Assembly (NCBI RefSeq): GCF_004348985.1
Contig: NZ_SMKW01000037.1
Coordinates: forward strand, 1 to 64,000
Source of the DNA: Saccharopolyspora elongata
GTDB lineage: Bacteria; Actinomycetota; Actinomycetes; Mycobacteriales; Pseudonocardiaceae
DNA length: 64,000 bases
Direction of reading: 5' to 3'
Below the pieces are notes generated by a model, which searched no databases, had not been told where the DNA came from, and was given only the letters and a program-made list of their open reading frames with translations. This document shows positions 7,826 to 16,900 of the stretch, piece after piece. Position 1 is the stretch's first letter; every line of letters starts with the position of its first letter. The position numbers and the translations under genes were made by a program.

Positions 7826-8716
7826 ATGGCTGTCATCGGATTCATCGGGCTGGGCCACATGGGCGGCCCGATGTCGGCGAACCTCGTCAAGGCCGGCCAC
7901 TCGGTGCAGGGGTTCGACCTGATCCCGGCGGCGCTGGAGGTCGCCGACCGGCACGGCGTGACCACCGTCGCATCGGCGGCCGACGCCGCCGCCGGTGCCG
8001 ACGCGGTGATCACCATGCTGCCCAGCGGCAAGCACGTGCTGGCCTGCTACGACGACGTGCTCGCCGCGGCGAAGCCCGGCACCCTGCTCATCGATTCCTC
8101 CACCGTCGACGTCGCGGACGCCCGCCAGGCGCACGAGCGGGCCGCCGAGGCGGGCTTCGGCTCGATCGACGCCCCGGTCTCCGGCGGCACCGCCGGCGCC
8201 GAGGCGGGCACCCTGACGTTCATGGTGGGCGGCTCGGAGGAGGACTTCCGCCGCGCCGAACCGCTGCTGGAACCGATGGCGCGCAAGGTCATCCACTGCG
8301 GCGGACCGGGCAACGGCCAGGTCACCAAGATGTGCAACAACCTCATCCTCGGTGCGTCCATGATCGCGGTGAGCGAGGCGTTCGTGCTGGGGGAGCGGCT
8401 GGGGCTGTCGCACCAGGCGCTCTACGACGTGGCGTCCATCTCCACCGGGCAGTGCTGGGCGCTGACCACCAACTGCCCGGTGCCGGACCTGGTGGAGACC
8501 AGCCGGGCCAACCACGACTACGAGCCCGGCTTCGCCGCGGCGCTGATGCTCAAGGACCTCAGGCTGGCGGCCTCGGCGGCGGAGCAGAGCGGCACCGACG
8601 CCGCGATCGGCCGCCTGGCGACCGAGCTCTACCAGCGGTTCAACGAGGAGGGCGGCGGTGACCTGGACTTCGGCGCGATCATCAAGTCCGTCCGGGAGCA
8701 CTCCGAGCAGCGCTGA
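7826..8716 (+). CDS. mmsB: 3-hydroxyisobutyrate dehydrogenase
   Basis: 296 residues, normal length. It oxidises 3-hydroxyisobutyrate with NAD to methylmalonate semialdehyde, the substrate of the mmsA product. Visible are the N-terminal Rossmann motif GFIGLGHMGGPMSANLVKAGH, the substrate loop DAPVSGGTAGAEAGTLTFMVGG near residue 120, and the helix with catalytic lysine in TKMCNNLI. Two ATGs lie 6 bp apart; AAGGGG is 3 bases from the first and 9 from the second, so the second is used, placing the Rossmann strand at the N-terminus as in the family. It closes the valine cluster, 48 bp after the hydrolase gene. Confidence 0.95.
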   Translation: MAVIGFIGLGHMGGPMSANLVKAGHSVQGFDLIPAALEVADRHGVTTVASAADAAAGADAVITMLPSGKHVLACYDDVLAAAKPGTLLIDSSTVDVADARQAHERAAEAGFGSIDAPVSGGTAGAEAGTLTFMVGGSEEDFRRAEPLLEPMARKVIHCGGPGNGQVTKMCNNLILGASMIAVSEAFVLGERLGLSHQALYDVASISTGQCWALTTNCPVPDLVETSRANHDYEPGFAAALMLKDLRLAASAAEQSGTDAAIGRLATELYQRFNEEGGGDLDFGAIIKSVREHSEQR

Positions 8717-8730
8717 CGACCGGATGCCGG

Positions 8731-8780
8731 TTTCGCGAGGAATTACCGTTTACCCAGGTGGTGGCCGGTTCCTCGCGAAA
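8731..8780. terminator. Hairpin with TTTCGCGAGGAA arms after mmsB
   Basis: 12-bp perfect arms (8731-8742 and 8769-8780) around a 26-base loop begin 14 bp after the mmsB stop. The arm shares the TTTCGCGAG core with the hairpin after rsmE. Probable terminator of the valine cluster. Confidence 0.6.
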
Positions 8781-8876
8781 TCGTGCTGCGCCGCCGGAGG
8801 CGCGCACGCGGGGTAGTCGCGGGCGGGCCCCGGGGTGGCGTACGGCTTCATCGGACCGGGCGTACCCTGACGCTCT

Positions 8877-9113
8877 GTGTTGGAGTGGCTGGTCGAGTGG
8901 TACGACGGCGTCGAGCTGTGGCTCGTGCAGCTCGTCTACCCCCTGCAGGTGACCCTGGTGCTGGCGGTGCTGCTGCCGCTGTGCTGGGTGCTCGCCCGTG
9001 TGATCGACCGCGGCATCGACCGCCTCGGCGCGAAGCTGACGAGGGTTCGCGACGCGGAACCCCCGGTCGGCCGCCGGGACGGCGAGACCGGGCGGAAGGG
9101 GACGGCGGCGTGA
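8877..9113 (+). CDS. Small single-pass membrane protein upstream of RNase
   Basis: 78 residues. An N-terminal amphipathic aromatic stretch (EWLVEWYDGVELWLVQLVY) is followed by a transmembrane helix (about residues 22-42, VTLVLAVLLPLCWVLARVI) and a charged, Gly/Arg-rich cytoplasmic tail. No family recognised. Its stop overlaps the RNase start as GTGA, so the two are translationally coupled and probably work together, for instance in export or anchoring; that role is inference. TACCCT lies 8 bases before the GTG, consistent with a leaderless mRNA. Confidence 0.65.
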   Translation: MLEWLVEWYDGVELWLVQLVYPLQVTLVLAVLLPLCWVLARVIDRGIDRLGAKLTRVRDAEPPVGRRDGETGRKGTAA

Positions 9114-9535
9114 CGTCGCGCAAGCGCATCTCGGTGGCGTTGGTCGGGCTGATCGCCCTGGTCGTCATCGGCTGGTTCGTCCGGGACTACCTGGACGTCG
9201 ATCCCGGCGCGGCGACGCAGCAGCGGGCCGTGCCCGGTGCCGAGTCGGGCCTGCCGGTCAAGGCGCTGTCCACGCTGCCGCCGGAGGCCGGGCAGACCTG
9301 GCAGCTGATCATCAAGGGCGGCCCGTTCCCGTACCCGGGCAAGGACGGCTCGGTGTTCGGCAACCGCGAAGGCGTCCTGCCGGAGCAGAAGTCGGGTTAC
9401 TACCACGAGTACACCGTGAAGACGCCGGGTTCCCAAGATCGCGGTGCCCGACGACTGGTCACCGGCAGCCATTCCGAGCTTTACTACACGAGCGATCATT
9501 ACGAGTCATTTGTGGTTGTCGACGCCGCGGGTTGA
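9110..9535 (+). CDS. Secreted or anchored guanyl-specific ribonuclease (barnase/RNase Sa family)
   Basis: 141 residues. A basic start and one hydrophobic segment (residues 9-24) form an uncleaved anchor or signal peptide. The mature domain (about 52-140) closely follows RNase Sa: LPPEAGQTWQLI, GPFPYPGKDGSVFGNREGVLP, YYHEYTVKTPG, RGARRLVTG and YYTSDHYESF. Catalytic Glu100, Arg115 and His130 correspond to Glu54, Arg69 and His85 of RNase Sa, so it should cleave RNA after G. The RNase Sa disulfide cysteines are missing. It overlaps the preceding membrane protein by 4 bp and is followed by its barstar inhibitor, making a toxin-immunity cassette. Confidence 0.93.
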   Translation: MTSRKRISVALVGLIALVVIGWFVRDYLDVDPGAATQQRAVPGAESGLPVKALSTLPPEAGQTWQLIIKGGPFPYPGKDGSVFGNREGVLPEQKSGYYHEYTVKTPGSQDRGARRLVTGSHSELYYTSDHYESFVVVDAAG

Positions 9536-9585
9536 GTGCGATGTTTGCGACGAAGTGGGCCAGCAGGGTGCGGAAGGAGCCGACG

Positions 9586-9954
9586 GTGAGCGAGGTGGAG
9601 CAGCCGTCCGCCGACATCACTGCGCGCGAAGCCGTGCAGGAAGCCGAGCAGCGGGGCGCGGTCGCGCACGTGCTGGACGGCTCCGATCTGATCAGCAAGC
9701 GGACCACCCTGGACGGGATCGCCGCGGTGCTGAACTTCCCGGAGTGGACGGGCCGCAACCTGGACGCCCTCTACGACTGCCTGACGGACCTGTCCTGGCT
9801 GCCGGAGGGCGAGCACGTGCTGGTCTGGTCGGGCTTCCAGGCGCTGGCGGAGCACGACCCGAAGGCATTCGGCCGGATCAACGCGGTGCTCCGCGACGCC
9901 TCCGAGCACCCGATCTGCGGCCGCGAGTTCACGGCGGTGCTGACCAGGTCCTGA
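9586..9954 (+). CDS. Barstar family ribonuclease inhibitor
   Basis: 122 residues. The barstar fold is seen in LDGIAAVLNFPEWTGRNLDALYDCLTDL, whose two aspartates (LDALYDCL) correspond to Asp35 and Asp39 of barstar, which plug the barnase active site. It should be cytosolic and protect the cell from the adjacent ribonuclease. GTG 9586 is chosen because GGAAGGAG lies 6 bases upstream; upstream in-frame TTG 9532 and ATG 9541 have no ribosome site. It begins 50 bp after the RNase stop. Its stop codon lies inside a tandem 25-bp repeat. Confidence 0.92.
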   Translation: MSEVEQPSADITAREAVQEAEQRGAVAHVLDGSDLISKRTTLDGIAAVLNFPEWTGRNLDALYDCLTDLSWLPEGEHVLVWSGFQALAEHDPKAFGRINAVLRDASEHPICGREFTAVLTRS

Positions 9955-9997
9955 TCGCCCATTGGTGATCAGGACCTGATCGCCCATTGGTGATCAG
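9950..9997. repeat. Two tandem 25-bp units at the barstar 3' end
   Basis: CCTGATCGCCCATTGGTGAT followed by CAG occurs at 9950-9972 and again at 9975-9997. Each unit is a near-palindrome with CTGATC/GATCAG ends. The first unit contains the barstar stop. Possible terminator that duplicated. Confidence 0.7.
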
Positions 9998-10040
9998 ACG
10001 CGCCTCGCAATACTGGCTCCCGTGCAGAACAGGAGGCAGT

Positions 10041-10646
10041 ATGACTCTCGTGGACATGCGGGCGGACGAGCAGCACGTGCCGATGACCGTCGACGACTTG
10101 GAACGGCTACCCGACGACGGGCGCCGCTACGAGCTGGTCGACGGGAGGCTTGACGTGTCTCCTGCGCCAGTGAGTGCGCACTCCCTGACTGAGGCGAGGC
10201 TCTGCCAGTACCTCGGTTTCGAACTCGCCCCAGCCGAGTTCATCGTGATGCAAGGTGCCGGTATCAACTTCAACGCGGATCGGACGCACCACCGCATCCC
10301 GGACGTTGTCGTGCTGAACGAGACCGATTTCGAGCAGCCGTACCTCACTCGGCCGCCGTTGCTCGCGATCGAGGTCGTTTCTCGGGAGAGCGTCCTTCGC
10401 GACCATCACATCAAGTTTCGCGAGTACGCCGAATTCGGGATCCAGGCGTACTGGATCGTCACTCCGGACGACGAGAAACCGGGGATCCTTGAGTTTCGGC
10501 TGAAGGATGGCGAGTACCGAGAGGTGCAGCAAGTCATCGGCGAGGACGTCTTCGCCACCGACTTCCCGTTCCCGGTCAAGCTCGTTCCTTACTGGCTCCT
10601 GGCCAAGGGGCCGTGGCGCAAGCGGATCGGCGGCGAAGACGACTGA
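10041..10646 (+). CDS. Uma2 family endonuclease (DUF820)
   Basis: 201 residues, typical for the restriction-endonuclease-like Uma2 family common in cyanobacteria and actinobacteria. The pattern YELVDGRL ... RIPDVVVL ... LLAIEVVSRES ... KFREYAEFGIQAYWIV gives the PD-(D/E)xK core: Asp in RIPD, Glu in IEV and Lys in the following KFREY helix. Biological role is unknown; the families are often multi-copy and sometimes near transposons. Start ATG has AGGAGG 5 bases upstream. It ends at exactly the base before the convergent hydratase gene, so the two share no spacer. Confidence 0.93.
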   Translation: MTLVDMRADEQHVPMTVDDLERLPDDGRRYELVDGRLDVSPAPVSAHSLTEARLCQYLGFELAPAEFIVMQGAGINFNADRTHHRIPDVVVLNETDFEQPYLTRPPLLAIEVVSRESVLRDHHIKFREYAEFGIQAYWIVTPDDEKPGILEFRLKDGEYREVQQVIGEDVFATDFPFPVKLVPYWLLAKGPWRKRIGGEDD

Positions 10647-11423
10647 TCACCTGAGATTTGCGGGCACCCAGGCGGGCTTGCGCTTCTCCGCGAAGGCCTG
10701 CATGCCCTCCTGGCCCTCCTCGCCCGCGAAGTGCTTCGCCGACAGCTCCAGCATCTGGGCGAACGCCTCGCCCATGCTCGACGGGCGCTGACCGATGAGC
10801 ATTTCCTTCGTGGCCGCCATCGCGCCCGGGGCGCCCAGGGCGAGCATGTCGGTGTAGCGCTTGACCTCCGCGTCCAGCTCGTCGGCGGCGACGGCGGAGT
10901 TGAGCAGGCCGATTTCGGCGGCGCGGCGGGCGTCGAAGGTCTCGCCGGTCAGGAACAGCTCGTGCGCCTGGCGGGCGTCGAGGCGCGGCAGCACCGTCAC
11001 CGAGATCACTGCGGGCACGACACCGATGCGCACCTCGGAGAACGCGAAGGTCGCCGTTTCCACCGCGACCGCGATGTCGCAGGCCGCCGCGATGCCGACG
11101 CCGCCCGCGCGGGCCGGGCCGGCGAGCTTGGCGACCACCGGCTTCGGGCTGGTCCAGATCTGCTCCAGGATCGCCGGGAACTCGTTGACGCCCTGCTTCT
11201 CGGAGTCCGCCGAGCGCGACTCCTTGAGGTCCATCCCGGCGCAGAACACCTTGCCGGTGTGGTCCAGGACGATCACGCGCACCGCGTCGTCGGCGATCGC
11301 CGCGCTCAGGTGGTCCCGCAGTTCGCGCCGCAGCTGCGCGGACAGCGCGTTGCGGTTGTGGGGCGAGTCCAGCGTGATCGTCGCGATGCCGTCGGCCACG
11401 GCGAGGTGCACAAGCTCATCCAT
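10647..11423 (-). CDS. Enoyl-CoA hydratase/isomerase family protein
   Basis: 258 residues, single crotonase domain. Oxyanion-hole segments are KVFCAGMDLKESRS and AGPARAGGVGIAAACDIAVAVETATFAFSEVRIGVVPAVIS. The second catalytic position, normally Glu in EXXXG, reads VVPAVI, so ordinary hydratase chemistry is uncertain. It resembles the branch containing 3-methylglutaconyl-CoA hydratases, but I would not assign a pathway. No Shine-Dalgarno; TAACGT is 7 bases before the ATG at 11423, consistent with a leaderless mRNA. Transcribed away from the ADP-ribosylglycohydrolase genes' terminator. Confidence 0.85.
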   Translation of the reverse strand: MDELVHLAVADGIATITLDSPHNRNALSAQLRRELRDHLSAAIADDAVRVIVLDHTGKVFCAGMDLKESRSADSEKQGVNEFPAILEQIWTSPKPVVAKLAGPARAGGVGIAAACDIAVAVETATFAFSEVRIGVVPAVISVTVLPRLDARQAHELFLTGETFDARRAAEIGLLNSAVAADELDAEVKRYTDMLALGAPGAMAATKEMLIGQRPSSMGEAFAQMLELSAKHFAGEEGQEGMQAFAEKRKPAWVPANLR

Positions 11424-11499
11424 GACAGGCACGTTAACCGTCGTTAGCCCCCGCGGGCCAGTGAGCAACATCCCACACCGAGGCGCGGTACTGTGGGAT

Positions 11500-11523
11500 T
11501 CCCGATTTTGCCTAAAATTGGGA
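11500..11523. terminator. Hairpin TCCCGATTTT-GCCT-AAAATTGGGA
   Basis: 10-bp arms (one G:U pair) around a GCCT loop, 45 bp downstream of the minus-strand ADP-ribosylglycohydrolase gene. It is nearly identical to the two hairpins at 27689-27710 and 27749-27772. Bidirectional A/T-rich stem; probable terminator. Confidence 0.65.
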
Positions 11524-11567
11524 GCCTTCGGCGCACTGCGGCGGTGCGGTAACCCGACGTGGTCCTG

Positions 11568-13925
11568 TCAGGTCGGGGGATACCGGTCGGCCCACTCGGG
11601 CGGGCGGGGACCGAACTCCAGGACCGCGTCGTGGGCGAGGCGCTCGATCACCTCGTAGAGCTCCAGCTCCACCGTCCAGCGCTCCGGGATCCGCTCCGCG
11701 CCGGACGCCGCGCCGATCAGGCTGCCGCAGACCGCTCCCGTCGTCGCACTGTTGCCCGAGTGGTTCACCGCCACCGGCAACGCCGCGTCGAAGTCCCCGT
11801 CGCAGACCAGCGCCGCGTACAGCCCGATGCCCAGCGCTTCGGCCGCGGTCGAGCCGACGCCCAGGGCGCGTTCGAGATCACCTGGCGGCACGCGGCCGCT
11901 GCGGGCCAGCCGGACCGCTGCGGAGATGCGGCGGCTGACGTCCTCGTGCCCGGTGTGCGGGGTGAGCTGCTCCAGCGCCGCATCGACCGCTGTGGCCAGC
12001 GGATCGCCGTTCATCAGCCGCGACACCAGGAACGCCAGCGCGCCCGCGCTCAGCCAGGCCGCCGGGTGACCGTGGGTGAGCGCCGCGGTTCGCATGCCGA
12101 CGTGGAAGACCTCCGCCGGGTCGTTGCTCCACAGCGCCGCCGGCACCGCCCGCATGATCGCGCTGCTGCCCTGCGAGTCGCTGACCGGGTGGTCCGGGGA
12201 GCCCATCCGCTGCTGGCCCTTGGCGAACGCGATGAGCGTGCGCATCATGGTGCGGCCCGGGTTGCGGGTCTGGAACAGCGCTCGCTGGCGCACCAGCCAG
12301 CCGTCCGGCTCCGGGGTGCCGCCCAGGAACTCGCCTGCCGCGCGCGGCCAGCTCAGGTGCTGGGTGTGCAGCCACCGCTGGTAGGCGTGCTGGATGTGCC
12401 GGGCCGGGTCTTCGGTGCCGGTGGTGCGGCGCGCGACGTTGGCCCGGATCGTGCCCTCCAGCGAGAACAGCAGGAGCTGGGTGTCGCTGCCGAGCCGTCC
12501 CGAGGGGTGGCCGGCCGGGATGTAGTCGGTGAGGCCGTCCGCGCCGTGCCGGGCCCGGATCTCGTCCCAGCCGTCCGCGGCGATGGGCATGCCGAGCGCC
12601 TCGCCGATCGCGCAGCCGAGCACCGCTCCGAGGAACCGGTCGCGGGACGCGGCCAGCCGGGGCACCGCGGTCAGCCCGGTGCGGTAGTCCGTTGTGGACG
12701 GTGCCTGGGGTTCGGCGGATTCGGTGGTCGGATAGCGGCGCTGCCACCGGTCGGACTCGTCCGGGTACGGTCCGAATTCCGTTGCCGCGTCCTCGGAAAT
12801 CCGCTCGACGAGCTCGGTGATCGGCAGCTCCTCCCGCCATCGCGGGGGAATCGCCGCCGGGCCGTGCAGCGCGCCGAGCAGCTGCCCGCACAGCGCGGCC
12901 GCGTCGGCGCTGTGCAGGCTCGCCGATTCGACGGCGCCGGCGAAGTCGTCCTCGCAGGCCGTGGCGACCCGGGCGGCGATCGCCAGCGCGTCCAGGCCGC
13001 TGCGCCCGGTGGACATCGCGTCGAGGTGGGCCCGCCCGGGCCGGAACCCGGCAGGGCTGAGCCGGCCGAGCCGCAGGGCCCGGGTCAGCGCCGTGCGTCC
13101 CGTCTGCCAGCCGGAAAGCCCTTGCCTCAGCGAGGTTTGCAGCGAGTTCCCGCGCAGCAGCCACAGCATCGCCACGCCGAGCACGCTGGCCGGGCTGTGG
13201 CCGTTGGGATGGCCGTGGGTGAGCGCGGCGAGGTCGCCGCCGAGCGCGAACACCGTGCCGGGATCGCCCGACCACAGTGCGGCGAGCGCGCCGAGCGGCA
13301 CGGCGGATGCCGTGTCCGAGGAGTTGATCGGCTGCTGCCGGGATCCGACGGCGTGCCCGGCGGCGACCCGGGCGAGCGCGGTGAGCATCGCCGGGTCGTC
13401 GCTGCCGGTGCCGCGCAGCGCGGGCTCGGTGACCAGCCAGCCGTTGGGCTGGGCGGTGTCGGCTCCGCAGTCGCGCCACGGCACGCCCCGGGTGTGCAGC
13501 CAGCGCTGGAGCCCGGCGAGGGCGGAGCCGACCGGGTCGCCGTCGCCCGTCGACCGCGCGTTGGTGTGCGCGCGGATCAGGCCCTCCAGGACGAAGAGCA
13601 CGGCGGTGGTGCGCTCGCCGACCCGCCCGAGCGCGACGAACTCGCCGACCGCGCCGCCCAGCAGCATGCCGAGCAACCGGCCCGGCGCCTCGGGCAGCGC
13701 GCCGTTTCGATCGGCCAGGCCGGTGGCGGGTGCAGGCGGGGTTTCCGCGGCGAGCCGGTGTTGCAGGGCAGTCGCCCACAGCGGCGTGGTGGCGGGATGC
13801 CGCCGCCACTGCCGCCAGGTGTCCAGCAGCTGCTGCTCCACCGGGTCGCGGCGGCTGGCCGCGCGCGCCTCCCGCCATGCCGCCAGCAGCGCTCGTTCCG
13901 TCTCGTCGAGGCCTATTTCGTCCAC
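11568..13925 (-). CDS. ADP-ribosylglycohydrolase-fold protein with two degenerate domains
   Basis: 785 residues. A helical N-terminal segment (1-70, QQLLDTWRQWRRHP) precedes two ADP-ribosylglycohydrolase (ARH/DraG) domains, about 85-420 and 450-780. In ARH enzymes a T/S-DDT loop and a C-terminal DSDST loop bind two magnesium ions and ADP-ribose. Here domain A has GERTTAVLF and LHSADAAALCG, with all metal ligands lost. Domain B has GSDTQLLLF and NHSGNSATTGAVCG, partly retained. Both keep the LQRWLHT/YQRWLHT and THGHP core helices. It is probably a non-enzymatic or scaffold partner of the upstream gene, whose TAA is 6 bp before this GTG (coupled translation). The order ARH x3 then ARH x2 suggests internal duplication. 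Confidence 0.85.
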   Translation of the reverse strand: MDEIGLDETERALLAAWREARAASRRDPVEQQLLDTWRQWRRHPATTPLWATALQHRLAAETPPAPATGLADRNGALPEAPGRLLGMLLGGAVGEFVALGRVGERTTAVLFVLEGLIRAHTNARSTGDGDPVGSALAGLQRWLHTRGVPWRDCGADTAQPNGWLVTEPALRGTGSDDPAMLTALARVAAGHAVGSRQQPINSSDTASAVPLGALAALWSGDPGTVFALGGDLAALTHGHPNGHSPASVLGVAMLWLLRGNSLQTSLRQGLSGWQTGRTALTRALRLGRLSPAGFRPGRAHLDAMSTGRSGLDALAIAARVATACEDDFAGAVESASLHSADAAALCGQLLGALHGPAAIPPRWREELPITELVERISEDAATEFGPYPDESDRWQRRYPTTESAEPQAPSTTDYRTGLTAVPRLAASRDRFLGAVLGCAIGEALGMPIAADGWDEIRARHGADGLTDYIPAGHPSGRLGSDTQLLLFSLEGTIRANVARRTTGTEDPARHIQHAYQRWLHTQHLSWPRAAGEFLGGTPEPDGWLVRQRALFQTRNPGRTMMRTLIAFAKGQQRMGSPDHPVSDSQGSSAIMRAVPAALWSNDPAEVFHVGMRTAALTHGHPAAWLSAGALAFLVSRLMNGDPLATAVDAALEQLTPHTGHEDVSRRISAAVRLARSGRVPPGDLERALGVGSTAAEALGIGLYAALVCDGDFDAALPVAVNHSGNSATTGAVCGSLIGAASGAERIPERWTVELELYEVIERLAHDAVLEFGPRPPEWADRYPPT

Positions 13926-13931
13926 TATGGA

Positions 13932-16900
13932 TTATCCGAGGTAGCGCCCGGCCCAGTCGGGCGCCGGCGCGTCGGTGAAGATCTCCGTCCTGGCGCGGTG
14001 CTCGTCGGCGACCAGCTGGGCGAGGACCTCCCGCAGCTCCAGTTCGCCGACCCAGTCCGCGGGGATCTCCGCGGCGCCGCGGGCGGCACCGAGCAGGCTG
14101 CCGCAGATGGCTGCGGTGGCCGCGGTGTTCCCGGCGTGGGTGGCGGCCAGCGACACCGCGTCGGAGATGGAGTTCGGGTGCGACAGCGCCGCCGCGACCG
14201 CGATGGCCAGGGCCTCCGGCGCGTTCCAGCCCAGGCCCAGCTCGTCGAAGCTGGTGGGCGAGGCCGGTCCGCTGCCGGCGATCTGGACCGCCGCGCGCAA
14301 TCCCTGCGCGGTGTTCTCGGCGCCTTCCACCTGGTCCAGCTCGGCCAGCACCACGTGCACGGCGTCGACGAGCGTCTGGCCGCTGTTCAGCGCGCACACC
14401 AGGCCGGCCAGCGCGCCCGCGGGCAGGAAGCCGTCCGGGTGGCCGTGGGTGATCACGGCGATCTCCGCGCCCAGCGAGATGGCGTGCGGCACGTCGGCGG
14501 CGTCGAAGCCGACCACCGCCCCGCGCACCGTGGCCGCCGCTGTCCGGGCGGCGTTCGGTGGGCTGGCCGGGGTGGGGACGTCGCGCCGGTCGGCGAAGCG
14601 GGCCAACGCCGTCAGCGTCGCCTCGTCCGGGAACCGTTGCGCGCGAAGGGATTCGGTTTCGACGAGCACACCGCCGACCGCCTCGTTCGACACCTGCGCG
14701 CCCTGGGTGTGCATCCAGTGCAGCAGGGCCAGGCGCACCATCGACGGCCGGTGCGCGGCGATCCCGCGCAGTGCCGAGCGGATGTGCGAGCTGATCAGCG
14801 CGTCCAGCACGAACGCGGTCTGCTGCGTGTACACCGTGGCCGAGCCGCGACGGCCGAAGAGCTCGGTGAGCTCCCGGACGCCTTCGGGGTTCTCGCGCAG
14901 GATCTTGCGCAGGTCGGTGAACATCCACGGCGCACCTAGGGCGTCGCCGGCCGCGGAGCCCAGCACGCAGCCTTCGAGCCGCTCGCTCCGGCTGAGCTCC
15001 ACCTGGGTTTCGGCGGCGGGCTCGGCCTCGGCTTCGGGCTCGGCCGCGGCCTCGCCGATCAGCTGGGCGGCGCGTTCGGCGCCGAAGGCCTCGACGAGCA
15101 GCTTCTGCAGGCTCTGCGTGAGGTCGGCGGAACTCCCCTCGCCGTTGTCGCGGAACTTGCGCCACACGCTGAGCAGCTGCTGTTCCTCGTCCGACAGGCC
15201 GTCGTCGGCCTCGTCGTCGGCATCGACCGGCGCCTCCGCGACGGCGACTTCCGCAGCCGGGGCTTCGACGGCGGCGGCTTCGACGACCGGGGCTTCGGCA
15301 GCAGGCACATCGATGGCGGGAACTTCGGCCGCGGGCTCGACGGCGGGAATCTCGGCCGCCAGGGGCTCGACGGCCGGAGCTTCCGGCACTTCCTGGACCG
15401 GCTCCTCGACGACCGGCTCGGGCTCGGGCTCCGGCGTTTCCGCTGCCGGCATGGGCTCTTCGACCGCCTCGGCGGTCTCCACGACGACCGGCTCGGCGGC
15501 GGCCTCGACGTCGCCGATCGGGTAGCGCTCCAGCCACTCCGCGCCCGTCGGCGGGGTCGGGCCGAACTCCTGGATCGCGTCGCCGGCCATCGCCTCGATG
15601 ACCTCGCGCAGCTCCAGCTTGTCCCGCCAAGTCTGCGGGATCGCGTCCGCCGTGTGCGCCGCGCCCATGATGTTCCCGCAGATCGCCGCGGTGGAATCGC
15701 TGTCGCCAGAGTGGTTGGCGGCCAGGATCACGGCGTCGGCGAACGACTCCGGGTACGTCAGCGCCGCGCACACCGCGATCGCCAGGGCCTGCTCGCCGAA
15801 CCAGCCCTCGCCGAGGACCTCGTGGATCTGCTCCGGCGTCGGGGTGCCGGCGGTGGCCAGCTCGATGGCCCGGCGCAGCGCGGTGCTGGTCTCCTCGTGA
15901 CCGTCCCACGTGGACAGTTCGGTGAGCGCGCGGTCCACCGCCTCGGGCAGCGACCGGCCCGCCAGCAGCTGCTGGACGATCACCGCGAGCGCCCCGGCGG
16001 GCAGGTAGCCGCTGGGGTGGCCGTGGGTCAGCACCGCGGTCATCGCGCCGACCTGGAACACCTCGGCCGCGTCGGCGGACCACAACCCGGCCGGGGCGGC
16101 GCGCATCACGCCGCCGCAGCCCTTCGAGTCGTTGAGGCGGTTGGTGAACGAGCCCTGCTTGTTGCCGTTGGCGTAGCCGTGCAACGCCTGTATGCAGGTG
16201 GTGCCGGGCGCGCGGCGGACGAACAGGCCCTTCTGCTTGATCAGCCAGCCGTCCGGCGGGTTCGCGGCCAGCGGTCCGGCGGCCTCCCGCCAGTCGAAGC
16301 CCTGGGTGTGCAGCCAGCGCTGGTAGGCGTGCTGCACCTGGGTGGTGGGCTCGTTCTCGCCGAAGAGCCGGCGGCGGATGCTGGCCCGGATGAGACCGTC
16401 CAGGGTGAACAGCGTCATCTGGGTCTCGTCGCTGATCGAGCCGCCGGGCCGGTGGGCGTCGACGAAGTCGGTCAGCCCCGCCACGCCGTACTTGCGGCGG
16501 ATGTCCTGCAGCGAGTCGTCCTCGATCGGGTAGCCGAGCGCGTCGCCGGCGGCGCCGCCGAGCAGGAAGCCCAGGATGCGGTGCGGCCGGAGCTCGACGG
16601 GGTCGACGGCTTCGGCCTCCGGTTCGGCCGGTTCCTCGACGATCTCGGGCGCCGCGGCGGCCTCCGCCTCCGGCTGGCCGACAGTTTCAATTGAAACTTC
16701 GGAGACCTCGGGCTCCGGGGGTTCGGTGTCCTCCGCCGGGACCTCCGCCTCCGGTTGGGCCGCAGTTTCAATTGAAACTGCGGGGACGTCCGGCTCGGCC
16801 GCTTCGGCCGGTGCTTCGTCGGCGACCGGCGCCGGTTCCGCTTCCGCCCGCATGGCGAGCGGTTCCGAACCCACCAGCGGGAGGTCGGAGGTGAAGATCA

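Noticed and set aside
11878-16083. 1401-residue minus-strand frame
   Set aside because: Shadow frame of the two ADP-ribosylglycohydrolase genes; composition is Arg/Gly-rich with no motifs.
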